Notes: generated by a model not told the origin, from the sequence alone. A DNA stretch of 64,000 nucleotides from Streptococcus orisasini (GCF_001431045.1 NZ_BCLE01000009.1:1-64000), one strand, 5' to 3'. Shown: positions 53,132 to 63,661, counted from the stretch's first letter. Translations and numbers: made by a program.

Positions 53132-54097
53132 TTAGAATAGTTTATCATAACCAACTTTGATGTTAGGAAAATGCTCCTGAACTGTAGTAAAGAATGGCTG
53201 AAGCTCGCTATCTGTCTTCTTGCCACGATTGCGAATAGGCAAGTTTACTTTTTTCTTGTTATCAGCTCTAACAGCAACAAGGAAGGATTGCTGATTGATT
53301 GTTATGAAAAAACGTTTTGTTTTGACAATGCGATGATAAATCTGTTCAATTTGCTGTAAATTTATAACAGCAAAGCCTCGAAAATAGCTAATCAAATGGT
53401 CTTTATAAATTACAATTTTAAGATTATCGTCATGATAGAGCGCATCTGACTGAAGGAGGTCTAAACTACCGTTTAATTCAGGATAAGCAGCATATAGCTC
53501 ATCATAAGCTTTATTAACTTTATATCGTACAAAGAAGGCAATTGCGACAAAAAGAAGACCAATTCCTCCTAAAATACTACAAACGATAGGCAAAGATGCT
53601 CGATCAGACTTAACATCTTGTAGCGAAGCATAGGTATAATAAGAAAAATATTTGCTAATATCTGGAGAAGTTCGTAAAACACCAGTCATAGCACCTGAAT
53701 AATTTCTGATTTTAAAGTTACTGCCATGTGCATTATAGTATTTAACAGTAATGCGCTTAGGATGGTCTTTTAGAGAATCGCCAGCATTTATCAATTTGGC
53801 AACATCTTTGTCGTTTTCCTTAGATTCCAGACCGGCATAACCATTTTTATAATTGACCAGCCAGATAACAGTCTTACGACCCTTAATATCTGCTATTGGC
53901 TTAGAATAAATATCATAAACTTCGAGAGATACCCTATTCCCAGAAGAAGCGTTGGTTGATTCTCCCCTATAGACAACTGATGGTTCTTGATTATTTGCTT
54001 GTGAAATTAGTAAAAAGGCTCCTAAAGCGCCAATAATAAAACAAAAACCCAAAACTAAATATAGGACAAAACCCTTATTTCGTTTTTCTTTTAACAT
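53132..54097 (-). CDS. Two-transmembrane-segment protein of unknown function
   Basis: 321 residues. Helix one at about 10-32 (FVLYLVLGFCFIIGALGAFLLIS), an extracellular part of some 140 residues (RVSLEVYDIYSKPIADIKGRKTVIWLVNYKNGYAGL...KRITVKYYNAHGS), helix two at about 172-190 (LPIVCSILGGIGLLFVAIAFFV), and a cytoplasmic tail with a PH-like strand pattern (DNLKIVIYKDHLISYFRGFAVINLQQIEQIYHRIV...). I do not recognise the family. Monocistronic, between guaC and the ATP-cone gene; the 54098-54321 gap holds only a weak hairpin. Confidence 0.7.
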   Translation of the reverse strand: MLKEKRNKGFVLYLVLGFCFIIGALGAFLLISQANNQEPSVVYRGESTNASSGNRVSLEVYDIYSKPIADIKGRKTVIWLVNYKNGYAGLESKENDKDVAKLINAGDSLKDHPKRITVKYYNAHGSNFKIRNYSGAMTGVLRTSPDISKYFSYYTYASLQDVKSDRASLPIVCSILGGIGLLFVAIAFFVRYKVNKAYDELYAAYPELNGSLDLLQSDALYHDDNLKIVIYKDHLISYFRGFAVINLQQIEQIYHRIVKTKRFFITINQQSFLVAVRADNKKKVNLPIRNRGKKTDSELQPFFTTVQEHFPNIKVGYDKLF

Positions 54098-54321
54098 AAA
54101 GCAAGACCTCCGTATAATATCATTATATCATAATCTTTGGCCTATAAAATTTTGTAATCAAATCGTAAAATGTAAATCAAATAAGGTTTCTGTAAAAAAA
54201 GAGAGCAACTATGCTGATACCCAAAAGTCGGTCTGAAAAAACCAACTGAGGGTACAATTAACTAGTTCCTCTCTCTACTGCTATATGTCTAAACCATCTG
54301 ATAAAATGAAGCCGTTTTTCA

Positions 54322-54660
54322 CTACTTAAGCTGTTCAAAATGCAAATGCACATTGATATGATCACCATAACCGTTTCGTTCAAGATCCCGCTGAAGGCGA
54401 TAAGAAATGTAATGTTCCGCAATATTAATATAACCTGCATCCAACAAACGATGCTCAACTAAAGATTGAATCATGCTGATTGTTGGGCGCTCAGTCTGAG
54501 CTTCTTCCAAATCTACAACAACTTTTTTTGTTACTTGCGCCAAGTCTTGACGCAAAGCATCATCTAATACATAAACAGTTTGAGCTGCTCTAAGGATAGC
54601 TTGATAAATTTTATCGGGATCAAAGTCAACGACCTGACCGCTGCGTTTAATAACCTGCAT
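54322..54660 (-). CDS. Stand-alone ATP-cone domain protein
   Basis: 112 residues that are almost only an ATP-cone: MQVIKRSGQVVDFDPDKIYQAILRAAQTV (start of the cone) to ISMIQSLVEHRLLDAGYINIAEHYISYRLQRD. ATP-cones normally sit at the N-terminus of ribonucleotide reductases or in NrdR; here there is no NrdR zinc ribbon and no reductase domain. It may be a regulatory subunit acting in trans, or a relic of nrdD. The intact start and good coding pattern argue for a real gene. Confidence 0.75.
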   Translation of the reverse strand: MQVIKRSGQVVDFDPDKIYQAILRAAQTVYVLDDALRQDLAQVTKKVVVDLEEAQTERPTISMIQSLVEHRLLDAGYINIAEHYISYRLQRDLERNGYGDHINVHLHFEQLK

Positions 54661-54865
54661 AGAAACCTCTTTCTAAAACTTGTTCAACGCTTTTAACGTT
54701 TATCTTATTATCTAAATTGTTAGAATAATTGTCAAGTTTTTTAACCTAAACAACTTTGAAAAATAGCTATAATGTCATTAAAAAGTCAAGATAGGAAAGT
54801 GTCCTGACTCTCACAGCCTTGATTGGCACAGCAGCCTATCGGGAAATCCATCGTATTCAAAAAAC

Positions 54866-54897
54866 AAGGGCAGAGCAACAAGCTCCACCCTTATCTT
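54866..54897 (-). terminator. Terminator of the asd-dapA operon
   Basis: Arms AAGGGTGGAGC / GCTCTGCCCTT around TTGTT, followed by GTTTTTT, three bases after the dapA stop on the minus strand. Confidence 0.8.
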
Positions 54898-54898
54898 C

Positions 54899-55780
54899 CT
54901 ATTTTTCAACAATTTCAATAATGCGTTTGGCTTCTTCGTCTGTACAAGCTACCAGAGGCAGACGCAAAGGTCCGACATTAAAACCTTGATGGTTGAGTAC
55001 CGCCTTTACAGGAGCTGGGCTGGCAACTGAGAAAAGAGCACTCACTTTTGGCAGGAACTGACGCTGGATCTGTGCCGCTTTTTTAATATCACTGTTTCCA
55101 ATAGCTTCCACCATATCAAACAGTTGATCCCCATTAGTATGCGAAGCTACACTGATGACGCCGTCTGCTCCCAGATTAAGAGCATGAAAAGCTTCGCCAT
55201 CTTCACCAGTATAAACTAAGAAATCATCCGGCTTGTTCTCAACTAAGTAAGCGATAGTATCAAGATCGGTACATTCCTTAACTCCGATAATATTAGGATG
55301 TTTAGCTAGGCGCAGCATGGTATCTGCTTCAAGCTTTGTGACCACGCGTCCCGGAATATTATAAATAATAATCGGAAGATCACTAGCGTCAGCAATAGCT
55401 GTAAAATGCTGATATAATCCTTCTTGAGTTGGCTTGTTGTAATAGGGAACAATCGCCAAACCAGCCGCAAAACCACCAAATTCTGCGACTTCTTTAGCAA
55501 AGTTTACGGAGTCACGCGTATCGTTTGTTCCGACGCCAGCAATCAGAGGAACCCGCCCCTTAACAATCTTTTGAACAGCTTCAAACAGCTCTAATTCTTC
55601 ATCGTGTGTAAGAGTCGGACTTTCAGCCGTTGTCCCTGCCAAAAGAAGCCCTTGAGTATGGTGAGCAAGCAAATGCTCAATAAGTTTTGGAAGAGCTGCA
55701 AAATTGATGGAGCCATCCTCGTTAAATGGTGTAACCAGTGCTGTAATAATTTTGGCGTCTTTAAAATCTGTAATTGACAT
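54899..55780 (-). CDS. dapA: 4-hydroxy-tetrahydrodipicolinate synthase
   Basis: Condenses aspartate semialdehyde with pyruvate, the first committed step to diaminopimelate and lysine. 293-residue class I aldolase barrel: [52 protein letters not shown] (Tyr of the triad) and IIGVKECTD (Schiff-base lysine). It follows asd by 46 bases in the same operon under the asd leader RNA. Confidence 0.96.
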   Translation of the reverse strand: MSITDFKDAKIITALVTPFNEDGSINFAALPKLIEHLLAHHTQGLLLAGTTAESPTLTHDEELELFEAVQKIVKGRVPLIAGVGTNDTRDSVNFAKEVAEFGGFAAGLAIVPYYNKPTQEGLYQHFTAIADASDLPIIIYNIPGRVVTKLEADTMLRLAKHPNIIGVKECTDLDTIAYLVENKPDDFLVYTGEDGEAFHALNLGADGVISVASHTNGDQLFDMVEAIGNSDIKKAAQIQRQFLPKVSALFSVASPAPVKAVLNHQGFNVGPLRLPLVACTDEEAKRIIEIVEK

Positions 55781-55826
55781 AACCTCTCCCTTTCATCTGT
55801 TTTACGATTAGTTTGCGGTTTTGGCT

Positions 55827-56903
55827 TTATTTGAGTTCAAATTTTAATTCTTTAGCAGGACGCACCAAACCACGTTCATGAAGACTTTCAGCAATCTGAA
55901 CTGAATTCCAGGCTGCACCTTTGAGCAAGTTGTCTGAAACAACCCACATATGGATACCTTTTTCGACATCTAAATCTTTGCGGATACGGCCGACAAAAGT
56001 TTCACGTTTACCAACAGCATTAACCGCCTGAGGATACACTTGATGCTCAGTATCATCTTCGAGAACTGCACCAGGAAAGGCAGCGATGGCCGCTTTAACT
56101 TCTTCAATTGGCGCCGTTTCCTTAGTTTCAATATAAACAGACTCAGAATGTGAGAAAAGAACAGGAATACGAACACAGGTTGCTGAAACGGCAATGGAAT
56201 CATCTTCCATGATTTTCTTAGTTTCCTTAGTCATCTTCATTTCTTCGTAAGTGTAGTCGTTGTCGGTAAATACATCGATTTGCGCCAGAGCGTTAAAAGC
56301 GATTGGATAGTGCTTTTTATCGCCGCCAGATGGCAAAATATCTGCATGAAGATCCTTAGGCTCAACACCATCATTGACAACTTCTTTGATTTCCCGAACA
56401 GTTTCATTAATAGCGGATTGACCTGCTCCTGACACAGCCTGATAAGTTGACACAATCACCCGTTCAAGCCCCCATTTTTGACGAATAGGCTCCAAAGCTA
56501 CCATCATCTGGATTGTTGAGCAGTTAGGACAGGCAATAATCCCATTGTGCCCATCCATAGCATGAGCATTGACCTCAGGCACAATCAAAGGAACATCAGG
56601 GTTTTGACGAAAGTGAGATGTATTATCAACAACTACTGCACCCGCCTTAACAGCATAGGGAGCAAATTTAGCCGAAACAGATCCGCCGGCTGAAAAAAGT
56701 GCAATATCAACCCCATCAAACGATTCTTCAGTCGTTAGTTCAACAGTGATATCTTGTCCCTTATACTGCAAAACCTTGCCTGCAGAACGTGATGATGACA
56801 AAAGACGTACTTTGTCAATTGGAAGTGTAGATTGTTCCAACTGTTGAATCATGCGAGTTCCAACGGCGCCTGTAGCACCAACGACAGCAACTGTGTATCC
56901 CAT
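55827..56903 (-). CDS. asd: Aspartate-semialdehyde dehydrogenase
   Basis: NADPH-dependent reduction of aspartyl phosphate to the semialdehyde at the branch of lysine, threonine and methionine synthesis. 358 residues: [20 protein letters not shown] (cofactor), [16 protein letters not shown] with the catalytic Cys, YQAVSGAG, and [17 protein letters not shown] with active-site residues. First gene of the asd-dapA operon; the 57145-57173 promoter and a leader RNA lie upstream. Confidence 0.96.
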   Translation of the reverse strand: MGYTVAVVGATGAVGTRMIQQLEQSTLPIDKVRLLSSSRSAGKVLQYKGQDITVELTTEESFDGVDIALFSAGGSVSAKFAPYAVKAGAVVVDNTSHFRQNPDVPLIVPEVNAHAMDGHNGIIACPNCSTIQMMVALEPIRQKWGLERVIVSTYQAVSGAGQSAINETVREIKEVVNDGVEPKDLHADILPSGGDKKHYPIAFNALAQIDVFTDNDYTYEEMKMTKETKKIMEDDSIAVSATCVRIPVLFSHSESVYIETKETAPIEEVKAAIAAFPGAVLEDDTEHQVYPQAVNAVGKRETFVGRIRKDLDVEKGIHMWVVSDNLLKGAAWNSVQIAESLHERGLVRPAKELKFELK

Positions 56904-56997
56904 AGTCTCAAATTACCTCTTTATTATTATTCATTTAATAGGTTTAATTATACTACTTTTCACTTAAAAATAAAAGCCTGTATGAACTGAATTTAAA

Positions 56998-57138
56998 ATA
57001 AAAAATCCCTTGTTAAAACAAGGGAAAAGGCACTTTGTAAAAAGCGTGGCAAGCAGGTTCACACAACTTGCCAAGATCCGCTCCTGCGTTATGATCTCCT
57101 TTAGCGCGTGTGGCATAGCCACAATCGACTCATCGCAT
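56998..57138 (-). ncRNA. asd leader RNA (asd motif)
   Basis: About 140 bases between the promoter and asd, read leftward: it starts near 57138 (TTATGCGATGAG), contains several short helices (for example GTGGCTATGCCAC and GGCAAG...CTTGCC) and ends in a perfect terminator CCCTTGTT / AACAAGGG with a T-tail (56998-57025). Position and lineage match the published 'asd' RNA motif of streptococci and relatives, which may act in cis or as a free sRNA. The match is by location and general structure, from memory. Confidence 0.65.
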
Positions 57139-57144
57139 AAAACT

Positions 57145-57173
57145 ATTGTAACACAAGAATAGTGATTTGCCAA
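57145..57173 (-). promoter_or_regulatory. asd promoter
   Basis: TTGGCA (57168-57173) and TACAAT (57145-57150) at 17-base spacing, with TG before the -10. It abuts the cls stop at 57177. Confidence 0.7.
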
Positions 57174-57176
57174 GTT

Positions 57177-58712
57177 CTATAGAAGCGGAGCTACCAGTTT
57201 AACAACCACGCCGATTATTTTGGTAGAAATTTTCTCTTTTCTGAGAGTTGATCGGGTTACTCGCCTGGATTGTTTAAGTGTCTCCTGAAAATCCTTTTCT
57301 ATATCAGCGATACAATCTGTCTGATACATGTATGTTGCACACTCAAAATGATGATAAAGACTGCGATAGTCAAGATTGATTGTTCCTACTACTGCTTTAA
57401 TACCATCAGCTACAAAAACTTTGGCGTGCACAAACCCAGGTTCAAATTCGTAGATTTTGACTCCAGCATCAAGAAGAGCAGGGAAATAGCGTTTAGCCAA
57501 AGCATAGGGCACTTTTTTATCAGGAATTCCTGGCATAATAATCTTAACATCAACCCCGCGTTCAGCCGCAAATTTCAGAGCATGCTCCAGTTCACTGTCC
57601 AAAATGAGATAAGGCGTCATGATATGAACATAATCTCTAGCTTGATTGAGAATATCAATATAAACATTTTCTCCCACTTTCTCATGATCAAGCGGTGAGT
57701 CGCTGTAGGGAATAACATAACCGTTCGCTGCTACCTTATAGGAATTCCTCACGTAAGGTTCAAAATAGTAATCCTTATTAGTCGTAGACCACATCTGCAA
57801 GAACATCAAGGTAAAGGAAGCTACTCCTTCACCTTCTAGCATAACCGCCGTATCTTTCCAATAGCCAAAGCGCTCAATATGATTAATATATTCATCTGCA
57901 AGATTAATTCCACCATTAAAAGCAACCTTATTATCAATAACCAAGATTTTACGATGATCACGATAGTTATAATAGGTAGACACAAAAGGAGAAAGCGGAG
58001 AAAATACCTTGGCCTTAATTCCGATTTTTTTCAGCCTTTTGACATAATCAAAAGACAAGGTGGACAGCTCCAGCATACCATCATACATGACACGGACCTC
58101 TACACCTTCCTTGGCTTTTTGTTCTAAGATTGAGAGAATTTCTCCCCACATCAACCCTTCAGCAATAATAAAATATTCTAAAAAGATAAATTTTTCAGCT
58201 TTTAACAGTTGTTTTTTCATCTCTTCAAATTTAGACTGCCCGTCAGGGAAATAGGTCACCTTAGTATTTTCATAGACAGGAAAACCGCCGCTTCGATGAA
58301 GGTACTGAGCCAAATTATAGGTCCTAGCATGACTTTCCTTAAGCCTGTTTAAGATTTCTTGATCATGCTGAAAATAAGGTTTTATAGCCTGAGTTGACCT
58401 TTTTACAAGTGTTTTCAACTCTCGATAGCCCCAATCCTGTTTAGTATAAATTAAAAAAAGTGTTCCCAAAAACGGAAAAGGCAAAATAACCAATAGCCAA
58501 GTAATAATGGAAAGTGTATCCATCTGACTGTTGACAAGATAAAGCACTGCTCCAGTCATTAAAATAATCTCCAAAATCTCCAAATGCAGCCTATAATGAC
58601 TGAACCAAAGAAATGTTGACAGCAGCAAAAAGATTTGAATCAGGAATAAAATGGCAATAATTGTTAGCCGGCTAAAAACCCCTCTTAAAAGGCTGTTCTT
58701 ACTCTTTTTCAA
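57177..58712 (-). CDS. cls: Cardiolipin synthase
   Basis: Makes cardiolipin from two phosphatidylglycerols in the membrane. 511 residues: two N-terminal hydrophobic segments (about 12-36 and 40-58, 68-88), then two phospholipase D motifs, DHRKILVIDNKVAFNGGINLADEY (first HKD) and VHAKVFVADGIKAVVGTINLDYRS (second HKD). Full length. It runs into the asd promoter with no obvious terminator, so it may read through into asd. Confidence 0.92.
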   Translation of the reverse strand: MKKSKNSLLRGVFSRLTIIAILFLIQIFLLLSTFLWFSHYRLHLEILEIILMTGAVLYLVNSQMDTLSIITWLLVILPFPFLGTLFLIYTKQDWGYRELKTLVKRSTQAIKPYFQHDQEILNRLKESHARTYNLAQYLHRSGGFPVYENTKVTYFPDGQSKFEEMKKQLLKAEKFIFLEYFIIAEGLMWGEILSILEQKAKEGVEVRVMYDGMLELSTLSFDYVKRLKKIGIKAKVFSPLSPFVSTYYNYRDHRKILVIDNKVAFNGGINLADEYINHIERFGYWKDTAVMLEGEGVASFTLMFLQMWSTTNKDYYFEPYVRNSYKVAANGYVIPYSDSPLDHEKVGENVYIDILNQARDYVHIMTPYLILDSELEHALKFAAERGVDVKIIMPGIPDKKVPYALAKRYFPALLDAGVKIYEFEPGFVHAKVFVADGIKAVVGTINLDYRSLYHHFECATYMYQTDCIADIEKDFQETLKQSRRVTRSTLRKEKISTKIIGVVVKLVAPLL

Positions 58713-58869
58713 TAATCTTTTGGCTGTATTGCTATTGCTACTGATAACACGACCTCCTTGAAATGATTATTACACATATTATAACATAAAATAACTGCTC
58801 TTAAAAAAACAATTGCTTCCCAGAAAAGATTACGGCTCAAAAATTGCTTAATTTTTAAATTCCAGCCAA

Positions 58870-58965
58870 ATTGAGTAAGGAATAATCCCTAGCCTCTCTC
58901 ACCACCACCGTATGTGTCATTTGGTTGGCAACACAGCGGTTCAACTAACTTTTAACACGTGTCGT
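58870..58965 (-). mobile_element. 3'-end relic of a group II intron
   Basis: On the minus strand the segment carries ACGGTGGTGGTGAGAGAGG and, just after, GGGATTATTCCTTACTCAATT, which closely resemble the domain V/VI end of streptococcal group II introns (ACGGTGGTGTGAGAGG ... TTCCTACTCGATT, recalled). A stem with TGTGT/ACACA precedes it. No intron-encoded protein or 5' end is present, so this is a scar. The rest of the 58713-59105 gap is AT-rich with no gene. Confidence 0.5.
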
Positions 58966-59048
58966 TCCAAACAGCAATTTGAACAACTATCCAATCCTCG
59001 CTTAATGAAGGAACTCGTTTCGATAGTATGACGGACATGTCCTACTTA

Positions 59049-59083
59049 AAAAGAGGCAGGAATAATGATTCCAACCTCTGTCA
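59049..59083 (-). terminator. wapA terminator
   Basis: Arms AGAGG-TT-GGAAT / ATTCC-TG-CCTCT followed on the minus strand by TTTTT, 23 bases after the wapA stop. Confidence 0.7.
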
Positions 59084-59105
59084 TATGATTGCTTACTGTT
59101 TTAAA

Positions 59106-60572
59106 TTAACGGCGAGTTCTATAGAAGTAAACGCCTGCCACTGCTACAATAACAAGACCAACAGCAGTCATCCAAAGTCCAGCCTGCTCACCAGTTGATG
59201 GCAAAACAAATCTTACTTTTCGCTTCACTGACTGTTTAGAAACAGTTGTTGCATTTGTAGTCAATGGAACTTGCGAAGTTGTTGTAGATGTCTGGCTGCT
59301 TGTTGTTCCTTTGGCTTCTGTGGTTGTTGTCCCTGCAGCTGTTGTTGCCGTTTCTGTTGTCGTAGTGGCAGCATTGCTTGTTGTAGTTGTAGCTGCTTCT
59401 GTTGTTGTAGTAGAAGCATTACTTGTCGTAGTTGTAGCTGCTTCAGTAGTAGTTGTAGTATTTTCTGCTGTTGTTGTAGTTGCCTCAGTGGTTGCTTCAG
59501 TAGTTGTAGTTGATGAAGCTGAAGTCGTTGTTTCAGCAACTGTTGTTGTAGTTGGCAATTCTCTTCTTTGTCTTGAGCTAGCTTTACCATAAGCAGACTC
59601 AATACGAGCATAACCGACTGAATCAGAATACGTTACGTTATTTCCAGAAATTGCAATACTATTGGTCATGTCATTACCAACAGATTGCGATTTTGTCAAA
59701 CGTGTATTATATGAAATAAATATAGCATTTTTAATCGAATTAGCAAAAGTATAGGTAAATCCGACTGTTGAACCAGTATTGTTAGTTTGATACGAAATAT
59801 TTTTAGAAAAATCTTCTTCATAAGGTCTCGAAGCAGCTTCATCTAAACTGTCAACATCATCACCCTCAATATATTGCAGACGTGCAGCAAGCAAAGAATC
59901 TCTAACAATTTCTTGTCCTTCACCAACAACGTCAGTCAAAGTGAGATTATCAATAGATGACTGTTTACTATTAATCAGTACCTGCCAGTGAATAATACTT
60001 GGATCATTACGATCTTGATAACCGGTTTTGTATACAGTAGGATTCACTGGCTCAACTTCTTTTCCTTCAACCGTGGTAGTATATACAACACCATTATAAG
60101 TAAAATTAATTTTACCTGGCGTTGGTATCTTATCATGAGCCACTTGTGCGTTAAAGTTAAGCGACATTTTCTTATCTTGAGGAAGCTTCTCAAAAACATC
60201 TGTAAAAGTTACAGTTACTTCCTGTGTCGCTGGATCTGTTACTGCCTTACCAGCCAATTGACCATTAGCATGCAAAACATCAAATGTAAGAGCCGTTGTA
60301 AAGCGCAACTGCTCTGGCAATTTCAAAGTCAGTGTATCTCCTGCCTTAATGCTTACTTCATCTGGAAAAGCAATTTCATTGCTGATGGCTAATGGTTCCC
60401 AGTAACGAATAGATGAATCAGGCGAAAGCGGTGTTCCATCTGATTTAGTAATAGAAGCTGTGTTTGTATAATTGGTAATCTGTTCAGCTTTTACAGCTTT
60501 CGTCACCAAAAATGCTCCTAATAAAATTGTAAGGATTGAAACCAAGCTTAAAAGTTTACGTTTCATTTTCAT
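59106..60572 (-). CDS. wapA: WapA-like LPXTG cell-wall-anchored collagen-binding-type adhesin
   Basis: 488 residues: signal peptide (KRKLLSLVSILTILLGAFLVTKAVKA), then two MSCRAMM-type Ig-like folds (about 35-180, with SDGTPLSPDSSIRYWEPLAISNEIAFPDEVSIKAGDTLTLKLPEQLRF; about 190-330, YQDRNDPSIIHWQVLINSKQSSIDNLTLTDVVGEGQ), a Thr-rich TTTTEA stalk (about 342-445) and the sorting signal LPSTGEQAG with a hydrophobic segment and RTRR tail. This matches the S. mutans wall-associated protein A, which sortase attaches to peptidoglycan and which helps in biofilm and collagen binding. Divergent from the XRE regulator; terminator behind. Confidence 0.88.
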   Translation of the reverse strand: MKMKRKLLSLVSILTILLGAFLVTKAVKAEQITNYTNTASITKSDGTPLSPDSSIRYWEPLAISNEIAFPDEVSIKAGDTLTLKLPEQLRFTTALTFDVLHANGQLAGKAVTDPATQEVTVTFTDVFEKLPQDKKMSLNFNAQVAHDKIPTPGKINFTYNGVVYTTTVEGKEVEPVNPTVYKTGYQDRNDPSIIHWQVLINSKQSSIDNLTLTDVVGEGQEIVRDSLLAARLQYIEGDDVDSLDEAASRPYEEDFSKNISYQTNNTGSTVGFTYTFANSIKNAIFISYNTRLTKSQSVGNDMTNSIAISGNNVTYSDSVGYARIESAYGKASSRQRRELPTTTTVAETTTSASSTTTTEATTEATTTTAENTTTTTEAATTTTSNASTTTTEAATTTTSNAATTTTETATTAAGTTTTEAKGTTSSQTSTTTSQVPLTTNATTVSKQSVKRKVRFVLPSTGEQAGLWMTAVGLVIVAVAGVYFYRTRR

Positions 60573-60866
60573 ATTAAAAGAATTTCTCCCTAATTATTTT
60601 CGTAGAATATTTCAACTTCCTATATCTACACTATGTATTTTAACATAAAAACATTGTTTTTAATAAGAAATTCCTAATTGTCATTGATTTGTTATTTTTA
60701 AAAAATTCTAATTTTACTATCTATAATTCTCTAAAACGCTGATTTTATTAAGGTTTTGATTTCTAATTTTTAGGAATGGTTTCTAATTTTAGAAGTCCTT
60801 TGCATATAAAATGTAATATTTTAGTATATTTACAATAATTCGGAAGCCAACTCTTTAACAAAATAA

Positions 60867-60951
60867 TATATTTAAATATAAAATAATTGACTAAATTTAA
60901 GTATTTTATATTTAAATATAAATTGACATAATAACTATAATCTTTTATAAT
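60867..60951 (+). promoter_or_regulatory. XRE gene promoter with twin palindromic operators
   Basis: Consensus promoter TTGACA (60923-60928), 17 bases, TATAAT (60946-60951). Just upstream two identical 14-base palindromes TATATTTAAATATA at 60867-60880 and 60907-60920, 40 bases apart. They are well placed for the XRE protein or a regulator of the divergent wapA. Confidence 0.65.
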
Positions 60952-60983
60952 ATAGTATAAAATAATTTACAAGAGGTGATCTT

Positions 60984-61478
60984 ATGCCGAAAAGACTCTC
61001 ACATTCAAATCAAAAAATCAAACAATTGCAATTAAACCTATCTTCACTGCGAAATATTGCTAATTGGACTGCTGAAGACTTAGCAAAAAGAATTGGAGTG
61101 ACAAAACAAACAATTAGCAATCTTGAAACCTCTAATGGAAATGCAAATATAATGAATCCCACTCAGTACCTTGCTATCCGTTCAGTCATTGACAATGAAA
61201 TTATTGTTAGTGAAAATCCTATTTTAAGAGAGGCAATGAACTACCTCTTTAGTCAAGAACACAATGGCAATTTAAAGAATAAAGCGATTAAAGACTTAAA
61301 GATTGCACAATTAGGTGCTGCTTCCAAGGCCGCCTATCTTTCTCAGCCTAAAATTACTGAGCAAACAGAACTAGAAAGAAAAACAATGGCTATTTTTGCC
61401 TTGCTTCCATTGACAACCTCTATTTTGGGACCTACTTCTGCCGACTATAAAACTTTTGATTTTTTCAATGATATATAA
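60984..61478 (+). CDS. XRE-family helix-turn-helix protein
   Basis: 164 residues. HTH at about 22-58: SLRNIANWTAEDLAKRIGVTKQTISNLETSNGNANIMNPTQYLAIRSVID. The rest (about 80-164) is unrecognised, with a hydrophobic stretch TMAIFALLPLTTSILGP near the end. AGAGGTGATC precedes the ATG. Divergent from wapA, so it may regulate it or itself. A bidirectional terminator (61495-61530) follows. Confidence 0.82.
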   Translation: MPKRLSHSNQKIKQLQLNLSSLRNIANWTAEDLAKRIGVTKQTISNLETSNGNANIMNPTQYLAIRSVIDNEIIVSENPILREAMNYLFSQEHNGNLKNKAIKDLKIAQLGAASKAAYLSQPKITEQTELERKTMAIFALLPLTTSILGPTSADYKTFDFFNDI

Positions 61479-61494
61479 TCTTTTTAGCAACAAT

Positions 61495-61530
61495 AAAAGG
61501 CTGAAATGAGAAATTTCATTTCAGCCTTTT
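61495..61530. terminator. Bidirectional terminator between XRE gene and bglA
   Basis: Perfect 13-base arms AAAAGGCTGAAAT / ATTTCAGCCTTTT, between two convergent genes. Confidence 0.8.
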
Positions 61531-61615
61531 ATTTTACATCTCTCTGTCAATTAATTAGTCTGACTACCTTAGTATTTATTATATTTGACTATAGTATATT
61601 TTTAAACTCTAAGCT

Positions 61616-63082
<1,467 letters not shown>

Positions 63083-63084
63083 CT

Positions 63085-63142
63085 ATTATATGATTTTCAG
63101 AAGGAAAATGGCTGATACTATCTTGTGAAATACTGATACTAT
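63085..63142 (-). promoter_or_regulatory. bglA promoter with 21-bp-spaced direct repeats
   Basis: A minus-strand TATAAT (63085-63090) has no good -35. Two perfect copies of CTGATACTAT (63112-63121 and 63133-63142), 21 bases apart, sit where the -35 would be. Such two-turn spacing is typical of AraC-family binding. A related ATTGATAATACTAT lies at 63073-63086. Confidence 0.6.
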
Positions 63143-63164
63143 TCTTTTATATTAAAAAGAGCAA

Positions 63165-63210
63165 GCAGACAAGCTAATCAAAATTATAATTAAGATTGGC
63201 TTGTCTGCCC
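63165..63210 (-). terminator. Terminator of the CHAP-like gene
   Basis: Arms GCAGACAAGC-T-AATC (63165-63179) and GATT-G-GCTTGTCTGC (63194-63208), 17 bases after the 63227 stop on the minus strand. Confidence 0.7.
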
Positions 63211-63226
63211 CATATAAATCCATTTT

Positions 63227-63661
63227 TTAAAGATAAATAAAAGTAATTGACGATTGTGGCTGTATAAGACGCCAATTAAGAATTTTAGGACTAGGCATCT
63301 CGCTGACAATAAAACTTCCATCACTATTGACGTATTCTACAAAAGCAAGGTGGCCCTTTTTATTTGCCTCTTCAAAATAAGCAATTGCTTCAACTTCAGC
63401 TACATTCCCAATAGCATAACCTTCTTGCTGGGCATTTTTTACCCACTCATCAGCTCTACCCCAATTTGAACTGATAATTTTGCCGAGCTGAGCACTCCTG
63501 TTATAAATGTACCAAGCTTCTTCGCCTTTTGTATAAGCATTTCCTTCATAGCTATCTTTTACAGTTTGTTCACTTGGCAAACTATGGTTTAATTGTAGCT
63601 CTTGCCAGCTGTTCAGTCTAGCATTATAAAAACCTGTCAAAACAATATCTTTTTCTTCCAC
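63227..63661 (-). CDS. CHAP-domain-like protein lacking the catalytic cysteine
   Basis: 144 residues, no signal peptide. The region YTKGEEAWYIYNRSAQLGKIISSNWGRADEWVKNAQQEGYAIGNVAEVEAIAYFEEANKKGHLAFVEYVNSDGSFIVSEM follows the CHAP amidase fold (usual YxxGQCTWYVYNR ... GHVAYVEYVNxDGS...SEMN). The cysteine of the GQC motif is replaced (GEE), so it should not be an active amidase; the histidine in GHLAFV remains. Cytoplasmic location and loss of the nucleophile suggest a non-enzymatic role, or decay of a longer secreted protein. It lies between bglA and the AraC gene. Confidence 0.7.
   Translation of the reverse strand: MEEKDIVLTGFYNARLNSWQELQLNHSLPSEQTVKDSYEGNAYTKGEEAWYIYNRSAQLGKIISSNWGRADEWVKNAQQEGYAIGNVAEVEAIAYFEEANKKGHLAFVEYVNSDGSFIVSEMPSPKILNWRLIQPQSSITFIYL

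Noticed and set aside
56964..57173. 69-codon minus-strand frame in the asd upstream region
   Set aside because: It spans the asd promoter, leader RNA and terminator, and has no ribosome-binding site; the RNA explains the region better.
59271..59592. Open frames on the plus strand opposite the WapA Thr-rich stalk (Cys/Ser/Val-rich)
   Set aside because: They are low-complexity antisense readings of the Thr repeat with no start signals and no relation to known proteins.
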